A stretch of DNA of 38,285 nt from Alphaproteobacteria bacterium (GCA_013152755.1 JAADFR010000002.1:1-38285); one strand, 5' to 3'; positions 1-8,645 are shown, numbered from the stretch's first letter. Made by a program: numbers and translations. The notes: generated from the letters alone by a model not told the origin.

Positions 1-1353
1 CTTATCGCCCGTAAGTGTTAGGCTTTCCCCCACATAGCCCAGTCTTTTCATCACCATCAATAAGATAATTCCCGGAATGGCCATCGCTGTAGTCAAGAGG
101 AAGAACTCGGTATAGCCCATGGCCTCCTGCATAAAGCCGGACGGGGCCCCGATCAATAAGCGCCCAAGGGAAGCAAAGGCCGACAACAGGGCATATTGAG
201 TCACCGTATAGGCCATATTGCACAGCCCCGACAGATAGGCAATGGCAATCGTCCCCCCCATACCAGTGGCAAAATTCTCAAACCCGATGGCAAAAATCAA
301 TATATCCACATTGCGGCCATTTTCCGCCAGAAGCACAAAGCTCAAGTTTGTCACCATCATAAGAACCGCCGCAACCATAAGTCCCCGGTAAGTGCCAAGA
401 CGGTTAAGAACAACACCACCAAAAAACGCCCCCACAAGCACCGCCACAAAGCCCACGGTTTTATTGGCCCAGATAATTTCATCCTTGGAAAACCCCAGGT
501 CACCGATCAACGGCGCGGTCATCACCGCCGCCATACTGTCCCCGACTTTAAGCAACAGGATGAACAGCAAAATAACCCACCAGCCTTTACGTTGGATAAA
601 TTCCTTAAACGGCACGACCACGGTCATATAGATATTCTCTACGACCTTATGCAGGACTTCCGGCTTCTGTCCGCCCTGTGACAACCAGACCCGAACCGCC
701 TGAATTTCTTTTTCAATCAGCTTCTGACCACGCTTCACCGGCTCACCGAAAATCAGAGCCGGAATCAAGCCGAAAAGAAGTAATAACGGCATGGTGAGAT
801 AGGCGACTTCCCAACCATACCAGTCAGCAAGTTTCAGGGTCACAACCCCGGCAATCAAATTGCCAACCCGGTAACCGAATTGGGTCATGGCCGCCCCCGC
901 CGGCATTTCTTCTTCTTTCAGGATCTCAATCCGGTAAGCATCTATCACCAGATCCTGACTGGCACTCATAAAGCAAACCATCATGGCCATAAGGCCAAAA
1001 TAAACCGGGGCCTCAACCGGCGATGCGCTTGCCAGACCCACAATAGCGAGGCCAAGGCCAATCTGAATCAAGATCAGCCACGCCCGGCGACGGCCAAATA
1101 ACCTGCCCAGTATAGGCACACGCAGGCTATCCAGCACAGGCGCCCAGACAAATTTCAGGAAATAAGGAATGAGGGACAGGGTGAGCAGGCCAATGGTTGA
1201 CTTTGATACCCCCTCATCAATCAACCAGAAGCCCAAAGACGACAAAAGAAGCGTCAGGGGAAAGCCGCTGGAAATGCCCATAAAAAAAACGCCAATCACC
1301 CGTGGGTGACGATACTCCTGAACGGAATTCCGCCAGCTTTTACCTGTTACCAT
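1..1353 (-). CDS. ampG: AmpG-family muropeptide permease (MFS), 3' end outside window
   Basis: AmpG imports anhydro-muropeptides released by cell-wall turnover across the inner membrane for recycling; in many Gram-negatives it also feeds beta-lactamase induction. The minus frame is open from the ATG at 1353 to the window edge: 451 residues, against about 490 for E. coli AmpG, so only the C-terminus is missing. Features recalling E. coli AmpG are the N-terminal GISSGFPLTLLLSSLGFWL segment, the SASQDLVIDAYR motif near residue 130, NKTVGFVAVLVGAFFGG near residue 300, and FENFATGMGGT followed by TQYALLSAFASLGR. At least ten hydrophobic helices are visible. It lies 30 bases downstream of the SYLF-domain gene on the same strand, so the two may be cotranscribed. 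The family call is firm; substrate is inferred from the family. Confidence 0.9.
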   Translation of the reverse strand, partial: MVTGKSWRNSVQEYRHPRVIGVFFMGISSGFPLTLLLSSLGFWLIDEGVSKSTIGLLTLSLIPYFLKFVWAPVLDSLRVPILGRLFGRRRAWLILIQIGLGLAIVGLASASPVEAPVYFGLMAMMVCFMSASQDLVIDAYRIEILKEEEMPAGAAMTQFGYRVGNLIAGVVTLKLADWYGWEVAYLTMPLLLLFGLIPALIFGEPVKRGQKLIEKEIQAVRVWLSQGGQKPEVLHKVVENIYMTVVVPFKEFIQRKGWWVILLFILLLKVGDSMAAVMTAPLIGDLGFSKDEIIWANKTVGFVAVLVGAFFGGVVLNRLGTYRGLMVAAVLMMVTNLSFVLLAENGRNVDILIFAIGFENFATGMGGTIAIAYLSGLCNMAYTVTQYALLSAFASLGRLLIGAPSGFMQEAMGYTEFFLLTTAMAIPGIILLMVMKRLGYVGESLTLTGDK

Positions 1354-1383
1354 ATTTTCTCTTATATCTTTTCCGGGCTATGG

Positions 1384-1941
1384 TCATTTATTCAGTTTTT
1401 TACTGACCCAATATTTGGTTCCCTGCAAGGTGGCTTGCAGAGCCAGACCGCGTTTAGTCATTTGATAGACGGTCACGCCGCCGATGACCGTGTCGGCCGC
1501 ATTGACCTCACCGCCGGTGTCATCCAGGGTTGCCGCCGCATCTGCCTGCCCGGAAAAATCCCAGCCATGCTCAACAAATTTATCAAAGGCAGACCGTTTG
1601 TGAAAGATCATCACAGCCCGATAATCCTTAATGCCAAGGCCGATACCGACACCGCCGGTGGCCATACGCATGAAAGTGTCTTTGCCGCTCTTATTGTCAT
1701 GGGCAACACCCTTGCCGCTACCCGCTGACAGTAAAATCAGGTTAATACCCCCATTGTTAAATACCGCATAGCCCGCCGCATTTTTAATCATGGTTTTTGC
1801 TTCCGGGTGATTAGCATAGAGCTGACTTAAGACCTCCGAGCGCATCTCAAGAATATCAGCCCTTTTCTGCGCGCTGGATTTTGCCATGGCGACTGCGGGC
1901 ATAAGGGTCAGTGCAATAATCAGAATGGTTTTTTTCAACAT
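1384..1941 (-). CDS. Exported SYLF-domain (YSC84/DUF500-like) protein
   Basis: This 185-residue protein has an N-terminal signal peptide (MLKKTILIIALTLMPAVAMA) and then a SYLF-type domain. Diagnostic segments are AGYAVFNNGGINLILLSAG, GKGVAHDN and the glycine-rich GGVGIGLGIKDYRAVMIF. In eukaryotes SYLF domains bind phosphoinositides; bacterial members are small exported proteins of unknown role, plausibly lipid-binding. The start is supported by a GGGAG site 7 bases upstream of the ATG. It ends 30 bases before ampG, so a shared transcript is likely, although no functional link to muropeptide import is shown. Exact function unknown. Confidence 0.8.
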   Translation of the reverse strand: MLKKTILIIALTLMPAVAMAKSSAQKRADILEMRSEVLSQLYANHPEAKTMIKNAAGYAVFNNGGINLILLSAGSGKGVAHDNKSGKDTFMRMATGGVGIGLGIKDYRAVMIFHKRSAFDKFVEHGWDFSGQADAAATLDDTGGEVNAADTVIGGVTVYQMTKRGLALQATLQGTKYWVSKKLNK

Positions 1942-2023
1942 AATCTGGCTCCCGGTTGTTCCTAGATGATCATAGCATCAAAATTTATTTTGATGCCAAC
2001 GATTATTACGCCGGGAATAGATC

Positions 2024-2051
2024 AAAAAAAAGGCGACCCGTAAAGGCCGCC
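2024..2051 (-). terminator. Rho-independent terminator of the first PEP-CTERM gene
   Basis: Read on the minus strand, a 7-bp GC-rich stem (2045-2051 with 2032-2038, one G-T wobble) with a 6-base loop is followed by eight T residues. It starts 24 bases after the stop of the 2075-3232 gene. It is almost identical to the terminator at 3552-3578 and shares the same flanking bases up to the stop codon. Confidence 0.85.
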
Positions 2052-2074
2052 TGAAAGTAACACCAATATTATGT

Positions 2075-3232
2075 TTATTTACGGCGCCGGCGCGCCAATC
2101 CCAGACCCAACAAACCAAACCCCAGTAAAGCCATAGAAGCAGGCTCGGGCACATCACGTTTAATAGAAGCGCGGCCAAAAGTGATGCCACCCTCATAATC
2201 TATGCCACTCAAGCTAAACAATGAAGCCACATCGTTTTCTGACACAAATAAGGCTCCGGAAGATACGTCAATAGTACCGGCAGAGAAATCATCAACCAGC
2301 CAGCGATATATATTGTCCGTATTTTCCTCTGCAATATAGAAATTACCGAAATCATCGAAAATGATACCGCCTTCCAGATTTACATCACCACCAACAAGCC
2401 CTTCTAGTTCCAATTCAGAAAGAAAACCGGATACAATACCGCCGGGAGTAACCCGAAAGATCTGATCTCCGGTAGAACCGGAATCATTGGCAATAATAAT
2501 ATCCCCGTTCGGTGCAAGGGTCAGAAATACATCAAGATCACTAAACCTGCTGTCATCAGACAGTAAAGTCGGTGTTCCGGTCAGCAAATCGACCTCATAA
2601 ATTGCCCCTGCTGTATCACTGGTACGATCTTCATCATGGGCCACATAAATTTTGGTCCCGTCAGGAGAAACAGCAATACCGCTTTCAATATCCACATCAA
2701 GTCCGTCTGCGGCCACCCCCTCAAAGGTTACTTCATCTGTCACCACCGTAACAACACCTGTTGCGGCATCAATTTTCAGCAAAGTATCAGATCTTGGATC
2801 AGTGACATATAACATCCCGTCCCGCATGGTTATATGTTCCGGGCTGGCAGAATCATTGCCCGGAACCGCAAGCTCAATATCAGCTGCAGAGGCAACGACG
2901 GAAACAATCCCTGTTGCCCCATCCCACACCAAAACCGCATCAGACTCACTATCGGTAAAATAGAGTTTGTCATTGGCCTGATCATAATAGACGCCGTTAT
3001 CCGTAAAACGTGCTGTCGTAGCACCAGTTGCAGCCAATATGTCCGCCTCGGACACCAATATTGTAATGGCTTTAGTCGGCGTAATTGCAAAGATATTGCC
3101 GGACTGTGAATCCGTCACATAAAGATCCCGTTCAACGGGAACCGCCCATGCAGGCGTACTAACCACCATACCCAGCAACACAACCGTTGCACCAACGACC
3201 TTACCAAGCCTTTTACTCTTATAATTAAACAT
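2075..3232 (-). CDS. PEP-CTERM sorted protein, beta-propeller-like
   Basis: This 385-residue exported protein has a signal peptide (hydrophobic core about residues 11-30, ending TPAWA). Repeating segments of about 45-50 residues follow, such as LYVTDSQSGNIFAI, LYFTDSESDAVLVWD, LYVTDPRSDTLLKID and FYIAEENTDNIYRW, resembling NHL/SMP-30-type beta-propeller blades. The C-terminus is a textbook PEP-CTERM tripartite tail: VPEPASM, a hydrophobic helix (ALLGFGLLGLGLA) and a basic end (RRRRK). PEP-CTERM proteins are cut and anchored by exosortase during export and often associate with exopolysaccharide. No exosortase gene is in this window. GGGAGAAGAAA precedes the ATG. The ligand is unknown. Confidence 0.85.
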   Translation of the reverse strand: MFNYKSKRLGKVVGATVVLLGMVVSTPAWAVPVERDLYVTDSQSGNIFAITPTKAITILVSEADILAATGATTARFTDNGVYYDQANDKLYFTDSESDAVLVWDGATGIVSVVASAADIELAVPGNDSASPEHITMRDGMLYVTDPRSDTLLKIDAATGVVTVVTDEVTFEGVAADGLDVDIESGIAVSPDGTKIYVAHDEDRTSDTAGAIYEVDLLTGTPTLLSDDSRFSDLDVFLTLAPNGDIIIANDSGSTGDQIFRVTPGGIVSGFLSELELEGLVGGDVNLEGGIIFDDFGNFYIAEENTDNIYRWLVDDFSAGTIDVSSGALFVSENDVASLFSLSGIDYEGGITFGRASIKRDVPEPASMALLGFGLLGLGLARRRRK

Positions 3233-3358
3233 TTTCTTCTCCCATTACCCAACCCCAAGATACGTTCTTGACCATAGACATGCAAAATCTACGCCATTCC
3301 CAAAATATTATTATGAATCAAGGAGGTAAAAATACTTTCACAGATATTAACCATAAAT

Positions 3359-3401
3359 AAGTGTAAAGAATCCCGACTCTCTGTCAGGATTCTTTACACT
3401 T
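3359..3401. repeat. 15-bp perfect inverted repeat (stem-loop)
   Basis: The arms AAGTGTAAAGAATCC (3359-3373) and GGATTCTTTACACTT (3387-3401) are perfect reverse complements around 13 bases that contain a further GAC/GTC pair. There is no clear T-tract on either side. The position, just beyond the comM-tail remnant, matches the imperfect inverted repeat at 4280-4325 beyond the intact comM, and the two share bases such as TGTAAA...CCGAC...GTCA. It is probably the duplicated 3' hairpin of comM. Confidence 0.8.
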
Positions 3402-3420
3402 GAAATATGTTAAACAACCC

Positions 3421-3490
3421 CCTGACATATGCTTTTTGGCGATTGTTAAGGGCTTCGGAGGCATGTATTTCTCTGCTGTTCTAGCGACCC
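3421..3490 (-). pseudogene. Remnant of comM 3' end (duplicated, frameshifted)
   Basis: About 70 bases align to the last 70 bases of intact comM (4344-4414) with roughly three quarters of positions identical. Translated on the minus strand it retains IHASEALNNRQK, against IHVSEALSYRQK in ComM. An in-frame TAG stands upstream of this segment, and a small indel in the A-run shifts the frame past the native stop. It has no start or promoter and cannot encode a functional protein. Confidence 0.8.
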
Positions 3491-3551
3491 TATGTAGGAA
3501 CCGATGGGGTCAAACCTTACCGCCAAAAAATAAGAAGATATGAAAGTTGGC

Positions 3552-3578
3552 AAAAAAAGGCGGCCCGTGAAGGCCGCC
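3552..3578 (-). terminator. Rho-independent terminator of the second PEP-CTERM gene
   Basis: On the minus strand a perfect 7-bp stem (GGCGGCC at 3572-3578 paired with 3559-3565) with a 6-base loop is followed by seven T residues. It begins 24 bases after the stop of the 3603-4151 gene. The sequence from the stop codon through the stem is nearly the same as at 2024-2075. Confidence 0.88.
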
Positions 3579-3602
3579 TGAAAGTAACACCCAAAGTGTA
3601 TA

Positions 3603-4151
3603 TTATCTACGGCGCCCGCGTGCCAATCCCAAGCCTAACAAACCAAAACCTAACAGGGCAAGCGGTGCCGGTTCCGGAACTACACTTGCCTTATAGACGG
3701 CATTATCAAAAATTATAGTCGTCGCTCCCCCAGTCACGGCTATTGAACTCCATAACAGTCCTTGGGTTACTAATGCGTTAGAAATGCCAGACCATTGCAA
3801 GGAGTCTCCAACAACATTTGGAATAAAATATGTCAATGCACTAATAAGAGTAGGACCATTATGGCCACCATTCGAAGTGGTAAACCCAGTATAAGGCGCA
3901 TCTACGCTTATCCCTGACCAAGCCGTCAAAACATCAGGTGTCGCAAACGCATGATCACCAAAAATTATCCATCCCCATCCCTGGCCTGACACCCATGAGG
4001 CATCAGTGTTTGTCAACGTAAGTGTAAAATCATATTGATATGAGCCACCTCCAATAGCCGTAACATCATATTCAAGCTCCACAGGCGTGGCATTCGCATT
4101 GCAAACAAACGCAAAAAATACTGTAATCATACTATAAAATAACTTTTTCAT
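3603..4151 (-). CDS. PEP-CTERM sorted protein, unknown central domain
   Basis: This 182-residue exported protein starts with a signal peptide (about residues 1-21, ending VCNANA) and ends in a PEP-CTERM tail: VPEPAPL, a hydrophobic helix (ALLGFGLLGLGLA) and RGRRR. The middle is rich in Gly, Trp, Thr and aromatic residues (WVSGQGWGWIIFGDHAF) and looks like a beta-sandwich; no family was recognised. An AGGT site precedes the ATG. At DNA level its last about 70 bases and its terminator closely match those of the neighbour at 2075-3232, whereas the N-terminal parts are unrelated. The pair therefore looks like a tandem duplication in which one body was replaced or diverged. Confidence 0.8.
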   Translation of the reverse strand: MKKLFYSMITVFFAFVCNANATPVELEYDVTAIGGGSYQYDFTLTLTNTDASWVSGQGWGWIIFGDHAFATPDVLTAWSGISVDAPYTGFTTSNGGHNGPTLISALTYFIPNVVGDSLQWSGISNALVTQGLLWSSIAVTGGATTIIFDNAVYKASVVPEPAPLALLGFGLLGLGLARGRRR

Positions 4152-4279
4152 AACTTACCTAACTCTTTTTTTCTATTAACTCGTTTTTAACCCACAAACA
4201 CATAAGCAAGCCCTGTGCCAACTTAGGAAAACGGCAGAAACCAACGGAATTTTATACTCTCCAACTTAAAAAAAATCTA

Positions 4280-4325
4280 AAACTGTAAAATATTCCGACA
4301 GTTTGTCAAAAAGATCTTACAGTTT
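4280..4325. repeat. 9-bp inverted repeat downstream of comM
   Basis: AAACTGTAA (4280-4288) and TTACAGTTT (4317-4325) are perfect reverse complements around 28 bases. The site follows the comM stop (4341) in the direction of transcription. It lacks a T-tract directly after the stem, so terminator function is uncertain. It corresponds in position and partly in sequence to the longer hairpin at 3359-3401. Confidence 0.55.
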
Positions 4326-4340
4326 AATATATAAAATAAT

Positions 4341-5858
4341 TTACCTGATATGCTTTTTCTGGCGGTAACTCAGGGCTTCGGAGACATGTATTTTGCTGAT
4401 GTTCAGGCTACCGTCCAAATCGGCTATGGTACGTGCCACGCGCAATATCCTGTGATAGCCGCGCGCCGTCAGCCGCATGACATCAATGGCTTGGGTGAGG
4501 ATTTCCTGCCCCGCTTTGTCCAGACTTGCCACGGCCTCCAAGGCCTCGCCATCCACCTCCGCATTACAGCGAATGTGATTCAGCCCCATGGCTTGATAAC
4601 GTTCCGTTTGCAGGGTCCGGGCGGCCATGACACGGGCGGCCACATCCGGGCTACCCTCAGAAGGCGCCGGCAGGGTCAGATCATGAGCGCTAACCGCCGG
4701 CACCTCGATGTGAATGTCAAAGCGGTCCATCATGGGGCCTGAGATTTTTGACTGGTAATCCACCGCACATCTGGGCGCGCGGGAACAGGCCTGCGCCGGA
4801 TCATCCAGATAACCACAGCGGCAGGGGTTCATAGCCGCCACCAGTTGGAAACGGGCCGGATAAGTCACATGACGATTGGCCCGGGCCACCACCGCCTCAC
4901 CGCTTTCAATGGGTTGACGCAGGCTATCCAGCGCCGGACGTTGAAATTCGGGCAATTCATCAAGGAATAACACACCCCGATGGGCCAGTGAAATTTCGCC
5001 GGGCCGGGCCTTCAATCCGCCGCCCACCAGCGCCGCCATAGAGGCCGAATGATGGGGGTTGCGAAAGGGCCGATTGCGGGTAATGCCGCCCTCTGTCAAC
5101 AGGCCAGATATTGAGGCAATCATGCTCACCTCCAGCACCTCCTCCGCCGTCATGGGTGGCAGGATACCGGGCAGCCTTGCCGCCAGCATGGATTTCCCGG
5201 AGCCCGGTGGCCCCACCATACATAGATTATGCCCCCCGGCGGCAACAATTTCCAGCGCCCGTTTGGCGGTTTCCTGCCCCTTTATATCCCGAAGATCAGG
5301 GGTGTTTTTGGTGTCTTGGGCAATCGCCGCTGTCGGTGGGCTAAGTAGTTGATTGCCCTTTAAGTGATTGATCAGGCTGAGCAGATTTTCGGCGGCAATG
5401 ATCTCCACCTCCCCGGCCCATGCGGCCTCGCCGCCCGAGGCCGCCGCACAGACCAAGCCGCAATCAAGCTCCAGTGCCTTCATGGCCGCCAACAACACCC
5501 CCGGCACCGCCTGTATGGCCCCGTCCAGCCCCAGCTCCCCCAGAACAATATAGGATTCCACCGTATCACTGGCCACAGCCTCCATCGCCACCAACAGGCC
5601 AAGGGCAATGGCAAGGTCATAATGGCTGCCTTCCTTGGGCAGATCAGCAGGCGCCAGATTAACGGTAATTCTTTTCGGCGGTAGTGCCAATCCAATGGCC
5701 CCGAGTGCCGCCCGCACCCGCTCCCGGGATTCGGCCACCGCCTTGTCCGGCAGGCCAACGATGGTAAAAGACGGCAGGCCTGACGCAACCTGCACCTGCA
5801 CATCAACCAGTCTGGCCTCTATGCCGACAAAGGCAACTGTCCCGATATGTGCAACCAT
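4341..5858 (-). CDS. comM: ComM/YifB-family Mg-chelatase-like AAA+ ATPase
   Basis: ComM is a cytoplasmic hexameric AAA+ helicase that drives branch migration during natural transformation in gammaproteobacteria; the family is widespread and also termed YifB. The 505 residues match the usual full length. The N-terminal ChlI-like domain shows VQVASGLPSFTIVGLPDKAV, and then KRITVNLAPADLPKEG. The AAA+ core has Walker A GPPGSGKS near residue 216 and Walker B LFLDELPEF near residue 296. A Cys-rich zinc-finger-like stretch (NPCRCGYLDDPAQAC...PRCA) and a C-terminal helical domain (ARGYHRILRVARTIADLDG) follow. AAGGA stands 6 bases before the ATG. A decayed copy of its 3' end lies at 3421-3490. Confidence 0.93.
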   Translation of the reverse strand: MVAHIGTVAFVGIEARLVDVQVQVASGLPSFTIVGLPDKAVAESRERVRAALGAIGLALPPKRITVNLAPADLPKEGSHYDLAIALGLLVAMEAVASDTVESYIVLGELGLDGAIQAVPGVLLAAMKALELDCGLVCAAASGGEAAWAGEVEIIAAENLLSLINHLKGNQLLSPPTAAIAQDTKNTPDLRDIKGQETAKRALEIVAAGGHNLCMVGPPGSGKSMLAARLPGILPPMTAEEVLEVSMIASISGLLTEGGITRNRPFRNPHHSASMAALVGGGLKARPGEISLAHRGVLFLDELPEFQRPALDSLRQPIESGEAVVARANRHVTYPARFQLVAAMNPCRCGYLDDPAQACSRAPRCAVDYQSKISGPMMDRFDIHIEVPAVSAHDLTLPAPSEGSPDVAARVMAARTLQTERYQAMGLNHIRCNAEVDGEALEAVASLDKAGQEILTQAIDVMRLTARGYHRILRVARTIADLDGSLNISKIHVSEALSYRQKKHIR

Positions 5859-5959
5859 CCCCCATCCTTTTTTACTGGAAATACATGATATGCAGATAGC
5901 TTATCAGCAAATGCATCAAGAAAAAAGACAAGAATTTTGCGGGAAAAATAGCTTAAGAA

Positions 5960-6544
5960 TTAAATCCAGGAAAAGGCTTTCCGGACGTCCCGGTCATTTC
6001 CCTTGGTGTCAGCATCCAAATCCGTATCATGGGTTTCTTCCATGATAATCTCTTCATTACATTTGGAACTTCTTGCATAGTTCGACTTGGGCAGGATCAT
6101 TTTATAGGAAAACTGCAAGGCCCGTTCTTCCAAAGACTTGAGCCGCCGTTCGTTTCTCTGTAATTCACGCTCCAACTGCACGATGACATTTTTCTTTATT
6201 GCTGCCGGAATTGAGGGGTCCAGTTCCACCTCCCGAATGGTATCATTCAATTCCGTCACAATGTTCAGTTTTATGTCAACCAATGTCTGCCGGGCATCTT
6301 TCAGGGTTGCTTTAATATCCACAATGCCGGATTCGGTGATAACCCCAAATTGCCTGTTAAGTTCAATATCCAATTCCAAATCAGGGTGCAAGGCACTTTT
6401 TGAGGATCCATTCACATCAAGATTTCCATGGTGATCCACAAGAAATTTCTGCCCCAAAAAAGTGGCCCCTGAAAGCATTACCACAAGCCCCAAAGCGGTG
6501 CCGGACAGCTTCATGATCAATGCTTTATAGTTTTTTCTCTTCAC
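5960..6544 (-). CDS. Hypothetical membrane-anchored protein with charged helical region
   Basis: Not recognised. This 194-residue protein probably starts at GTG (6544), with GAGGG about 6 bases upstream. One hydrophobic helix (about residues 11-31, KLSGTALGLVVMLSGATFLG) is followed by a probably periplasmic part. A helical, heptad-like stretch (about 75-145) includes IKATLKDARQTLVDIKLNIV and QLERELQRNERRLKSLEERA and could form a coiled coil. The C-terminus is acidic and has a single Cys in SSKCNEE. It lies 101 bases upstream of comM on the same strand and 109 bases downstream of the AMIN-barrel gene. Context suggests an envelope protein, but no function can be assigned. Confidence 0.6.
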   Translation of the reverse strand: MKRKNYKALIMKLSGTALGLVVMLSGATFLGQKFLVDHHGNLDVNGSSKSALHPDLELDIELNRQFGVITESGIVDIKATLKDARQTLVDIKLNIVTELNDTIREVELDPSIPAAIKKNVIVQLERELQRNERRLKSLEERALQFSYKMILPKSNYARSSKCNEEIIMEETHDTDLDADTKGNDRDVRKAFSWI

Positions 6545-6653
6545 GGGAAGCCCTCACTTCAGAAATGTTTTTTTCTCTTCGGTACAAATATGTCAGAAAT
6601 GTGCCGATAATAAGGCCGCATGCTATCACAAATGCTATATTATTACAATTTGT

Positions 6654-8453
6654 TTAAAAATAGCGGGCCAGTCTGATCTGAAAAAAATCATCTCGGGACA
6701 GAGGATAAATAATATCCGTAATAGGCACGCCTAGAAAGAAACGAGCATCCAGCGATACTTTCCAGTTTTCGCCAATACGGCGACTGCCTTCAATATTGAC
6801 AAATTTTGATGAGGTTGTCATATCAAACATTGCCCCCATGAGAAGCTCCGTACTGTCCACATCATTAGCGGCCCAGCGCATACCCACGAACAAGTCATTC
6901 TGGAAAATAGTTGTCGCCAGGCTCCCCCGGTCATCATAGCTATATTCCGCCAGAATCCCGATGTCTGAATCACCGCCGCCCAGACCATACAGGGTATATT
7001 CAAATCCGCCCGCCATGGCCCAGTAATCCGGCCCGAAGCCGGTCCGGCGAATGGCCTCGAACTTGATCAATATATCATCAAAGGTTCCCTGCAGATCAAG
7101 CCCGGTCTGGCCAATGAGGTTATAACGGGGAATGATGACCGGAGTACCTGTGCCATCCACGCCCAAAAGATATTGGGCCTCGCGGCTGGTGCCCCGGAAA
7201 TGATATAGCCCCACATCCACATTGCCGATTACATGGGTCCAGCGCACCGCCCAGTCCGCATTCCATTTGCCGGAACCGGCCTCATATTGAGTTTGGGCAT
7301 AATCAACGGGCAAAGGCAGGCGCAGACGACCCTTGGCACCGGGCAGACGCTGTTCCCGGAAATAAGTCATCACATAGACGGAAAAGACCCCCATAGGGCT
7401 GTCATAGGACAGGCTGGCCATGGGCTGGCCCAGTTTATCCTCCCGGTCAATATCTTCCAGGCTGTCATCCTGATTGATAATATCCACCAGATGATTGGAT
7501 TCCGTAACCCCCCAGAACAGGGTGTCTATGCCCACGGTCATCTGTAAGCTGTCCAAGGTTCCGGTCCATTTAAGCTCCCGGATGTCAAAGTGACTGCGGC
7601 TTTTATCCTGCACATCGACCCGCCCGAAAGGCCGGAACATTATCTGAGAACTGCTGCTGTCCGAGACATATTCCAGCAAAGGTTCCAGCGCGAAAGACAC
7701 GGTCCAGTCCTCCTGCGCCGGGTCCATGGCCGATTGGGTAAAGCCGCGGGCCTCCACCTCAATATAGCCGGACAGGCTGAAATTACTGTCCTCGGTCAAC
7801 ATATCATCATAGGTTTCCGGACTTTGGGGTTCCGGGGGCGGTGCCGACACGAAGGCAGATTCCGCTTCTGCCACAGGTGGTGGTGCAGACGTTGGAGGAG
7901 GTGGCAGGGCCACAGGTTCCTGTATGGGGTCCGGAGCGGGCAGTGGCGTTGGTGATGGCGGGGGCGCGGTCAGCTTAACCTGACGGGCCCATTCTGCGGC
8001 AGAGGTGGCCTTTATATCAAAGACCAGCCGATATTGCCGTCCATGGTCCGGTTTCAAGGTAAAGCTGTTATCCACGGTGGCCGGTTTGCGCAGGGAAATA
8101 CGCAAGCGAACGGACCCCTCATGGTCCTCGACGGTAATTTTATCCAGAACGCCGATCACCGCCGCTTTTCTGGCCAAGGCTCTCACCTGTTCCATCCCCG
8201 GCGTTTCCCGCAGGTCGATGATGATTTCTCTGGGGCTATCACGATAGCTGATCTGGTAGAAGGCAACTTCGCTAACCTCCAAGACCACCCGGGTCTTATC
8301 GGGATGAAGTCCGGTACGCACATCAATGACCGACACTTCGGCTTGGCTGGGCATTACCGTAAGCGCACAAAATACCGACGTGAGCAGAAAGGTCTTTACG
8401 CCCTGTCGGCCCCTATTTTTTGCCTTTTGATGATATGGCCTATTTTTCGGCAA
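6654..8453 (-). CDS. AMIN-domain outer-membrane beta-barrel protein
   Basis: This 599-residue exported protein has a TTG start (8453), chosen because GAGAGGG lies just upstream and no ATG is available. A signal peptide with a long basic n-region ends near residue 38 (PSQA). Residues about 39-150 resemble an AMIN domain (VSVIDVRTGLHPDKTRVVLEVS; EIIIDLRETPG), a fold that in PilQ and AmiC binds peptidoglycan. A Pro-rich linker (about 165-215) leads to a region of about 370 residues with alternating hydrophobic strands. The protein ends RLARYF, and a C-terminal Phe is typical of BAM-inserted barrels. It sits downstream of the RND and LolA-like genes but is separated from them by a terminator, so it is probably transcribed independently. 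Role inferred: peptidoglycan-contacting outer-membrane channel or porin. Confidence 0.72.
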   Translation of the reverse strand: MPKNRPYHQKAKNRGRQGVKTFLLTSVFCALTVMPSQAEVSVIDVRTGLHPDKTRVVLEVSEVAFYQISYRDSPREIIIDLRETPGMEQVRALARKAAVIGVLDKITVEDHEGSVRLRISLRKPATVDNSFTLKPDHGRQYRLVFDIKATSAAEWARQVKLTAPPPSPTPLPAPDPIQEPVALPPPPTSAPPPVAEAESAFVSAPPPEPQSPETYDDMLTEDSNFSLSGYIEVEARGFTQSAMDPAQEDWTVSFALEPLLEYVSDSSSSQIMFRPFGRVDVQDKSRSHFDIRELKWTGTLDSLQMTVGIDTLFWGVTESNHLVDIINQDDSLEDIDREDKLGQPMASLSYDSPMGVFSVYVMTYFREQRLPGAKGRLRLPLPVDYAQTQYEAGSGKWNADWAVRWTHVIGNVDVGLYHFRGTSREAQYLLGVDGTGTPVIIPRYNLIGQTGLDLQGTFDDILIKFEAIRRTGFGPDYWAMAGGFEYTLYGLGGGDSDIGILAEYSYDDRGSLATTIFQNDLFVGMRWAANDVDSTELLMGAMFDMTTSSKFVNIEGSRRIGENWKVSLDARFFLGVPITDIIYPLSRDDFFQIRLARYF

Positions 8454-8645
8454 TGTTGCCCTCTCAAGCTGTGATTTGCGATTCAGGTGTAATTTATGGC
8501 AAATAAATCTCTAAAAGGGCCTAATTATTGGGCCAATTAAAATCTATCTTTAGACATTTTTTTCTAAAATTGTAAGTAATTACAGAGTCTTCCAGCCTGC
8601 TTTACCTTTCATTAACCATAAATTCCCGGAACGCAAAAATAAAGC

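Larger units (their letters stand above)
3233..3602. other. Intergenic region with hairpin and decayed comM tail
   Basis: This 370-base gap between the two PEP-CTERM genes holds, left to right: the upstream region of the first gene, a 15-bp inverted repeat (3359-3401), a degraded copy of the last about 70 bases of comM (3421-3490), and the terminator of the second PEP-CTERM gene (3552-3578). No plausible small gene was found on either strand. Confidence 0.8.

Noticed and set aside
3319-3332. Near-perfect ribosome-binding sequence AAGGAGGTAAAAAT on the plus strand
   Set aside because: No start codon at suitable spacing and no open frame follows; the surrounding region is intergenic and pseudogenic.
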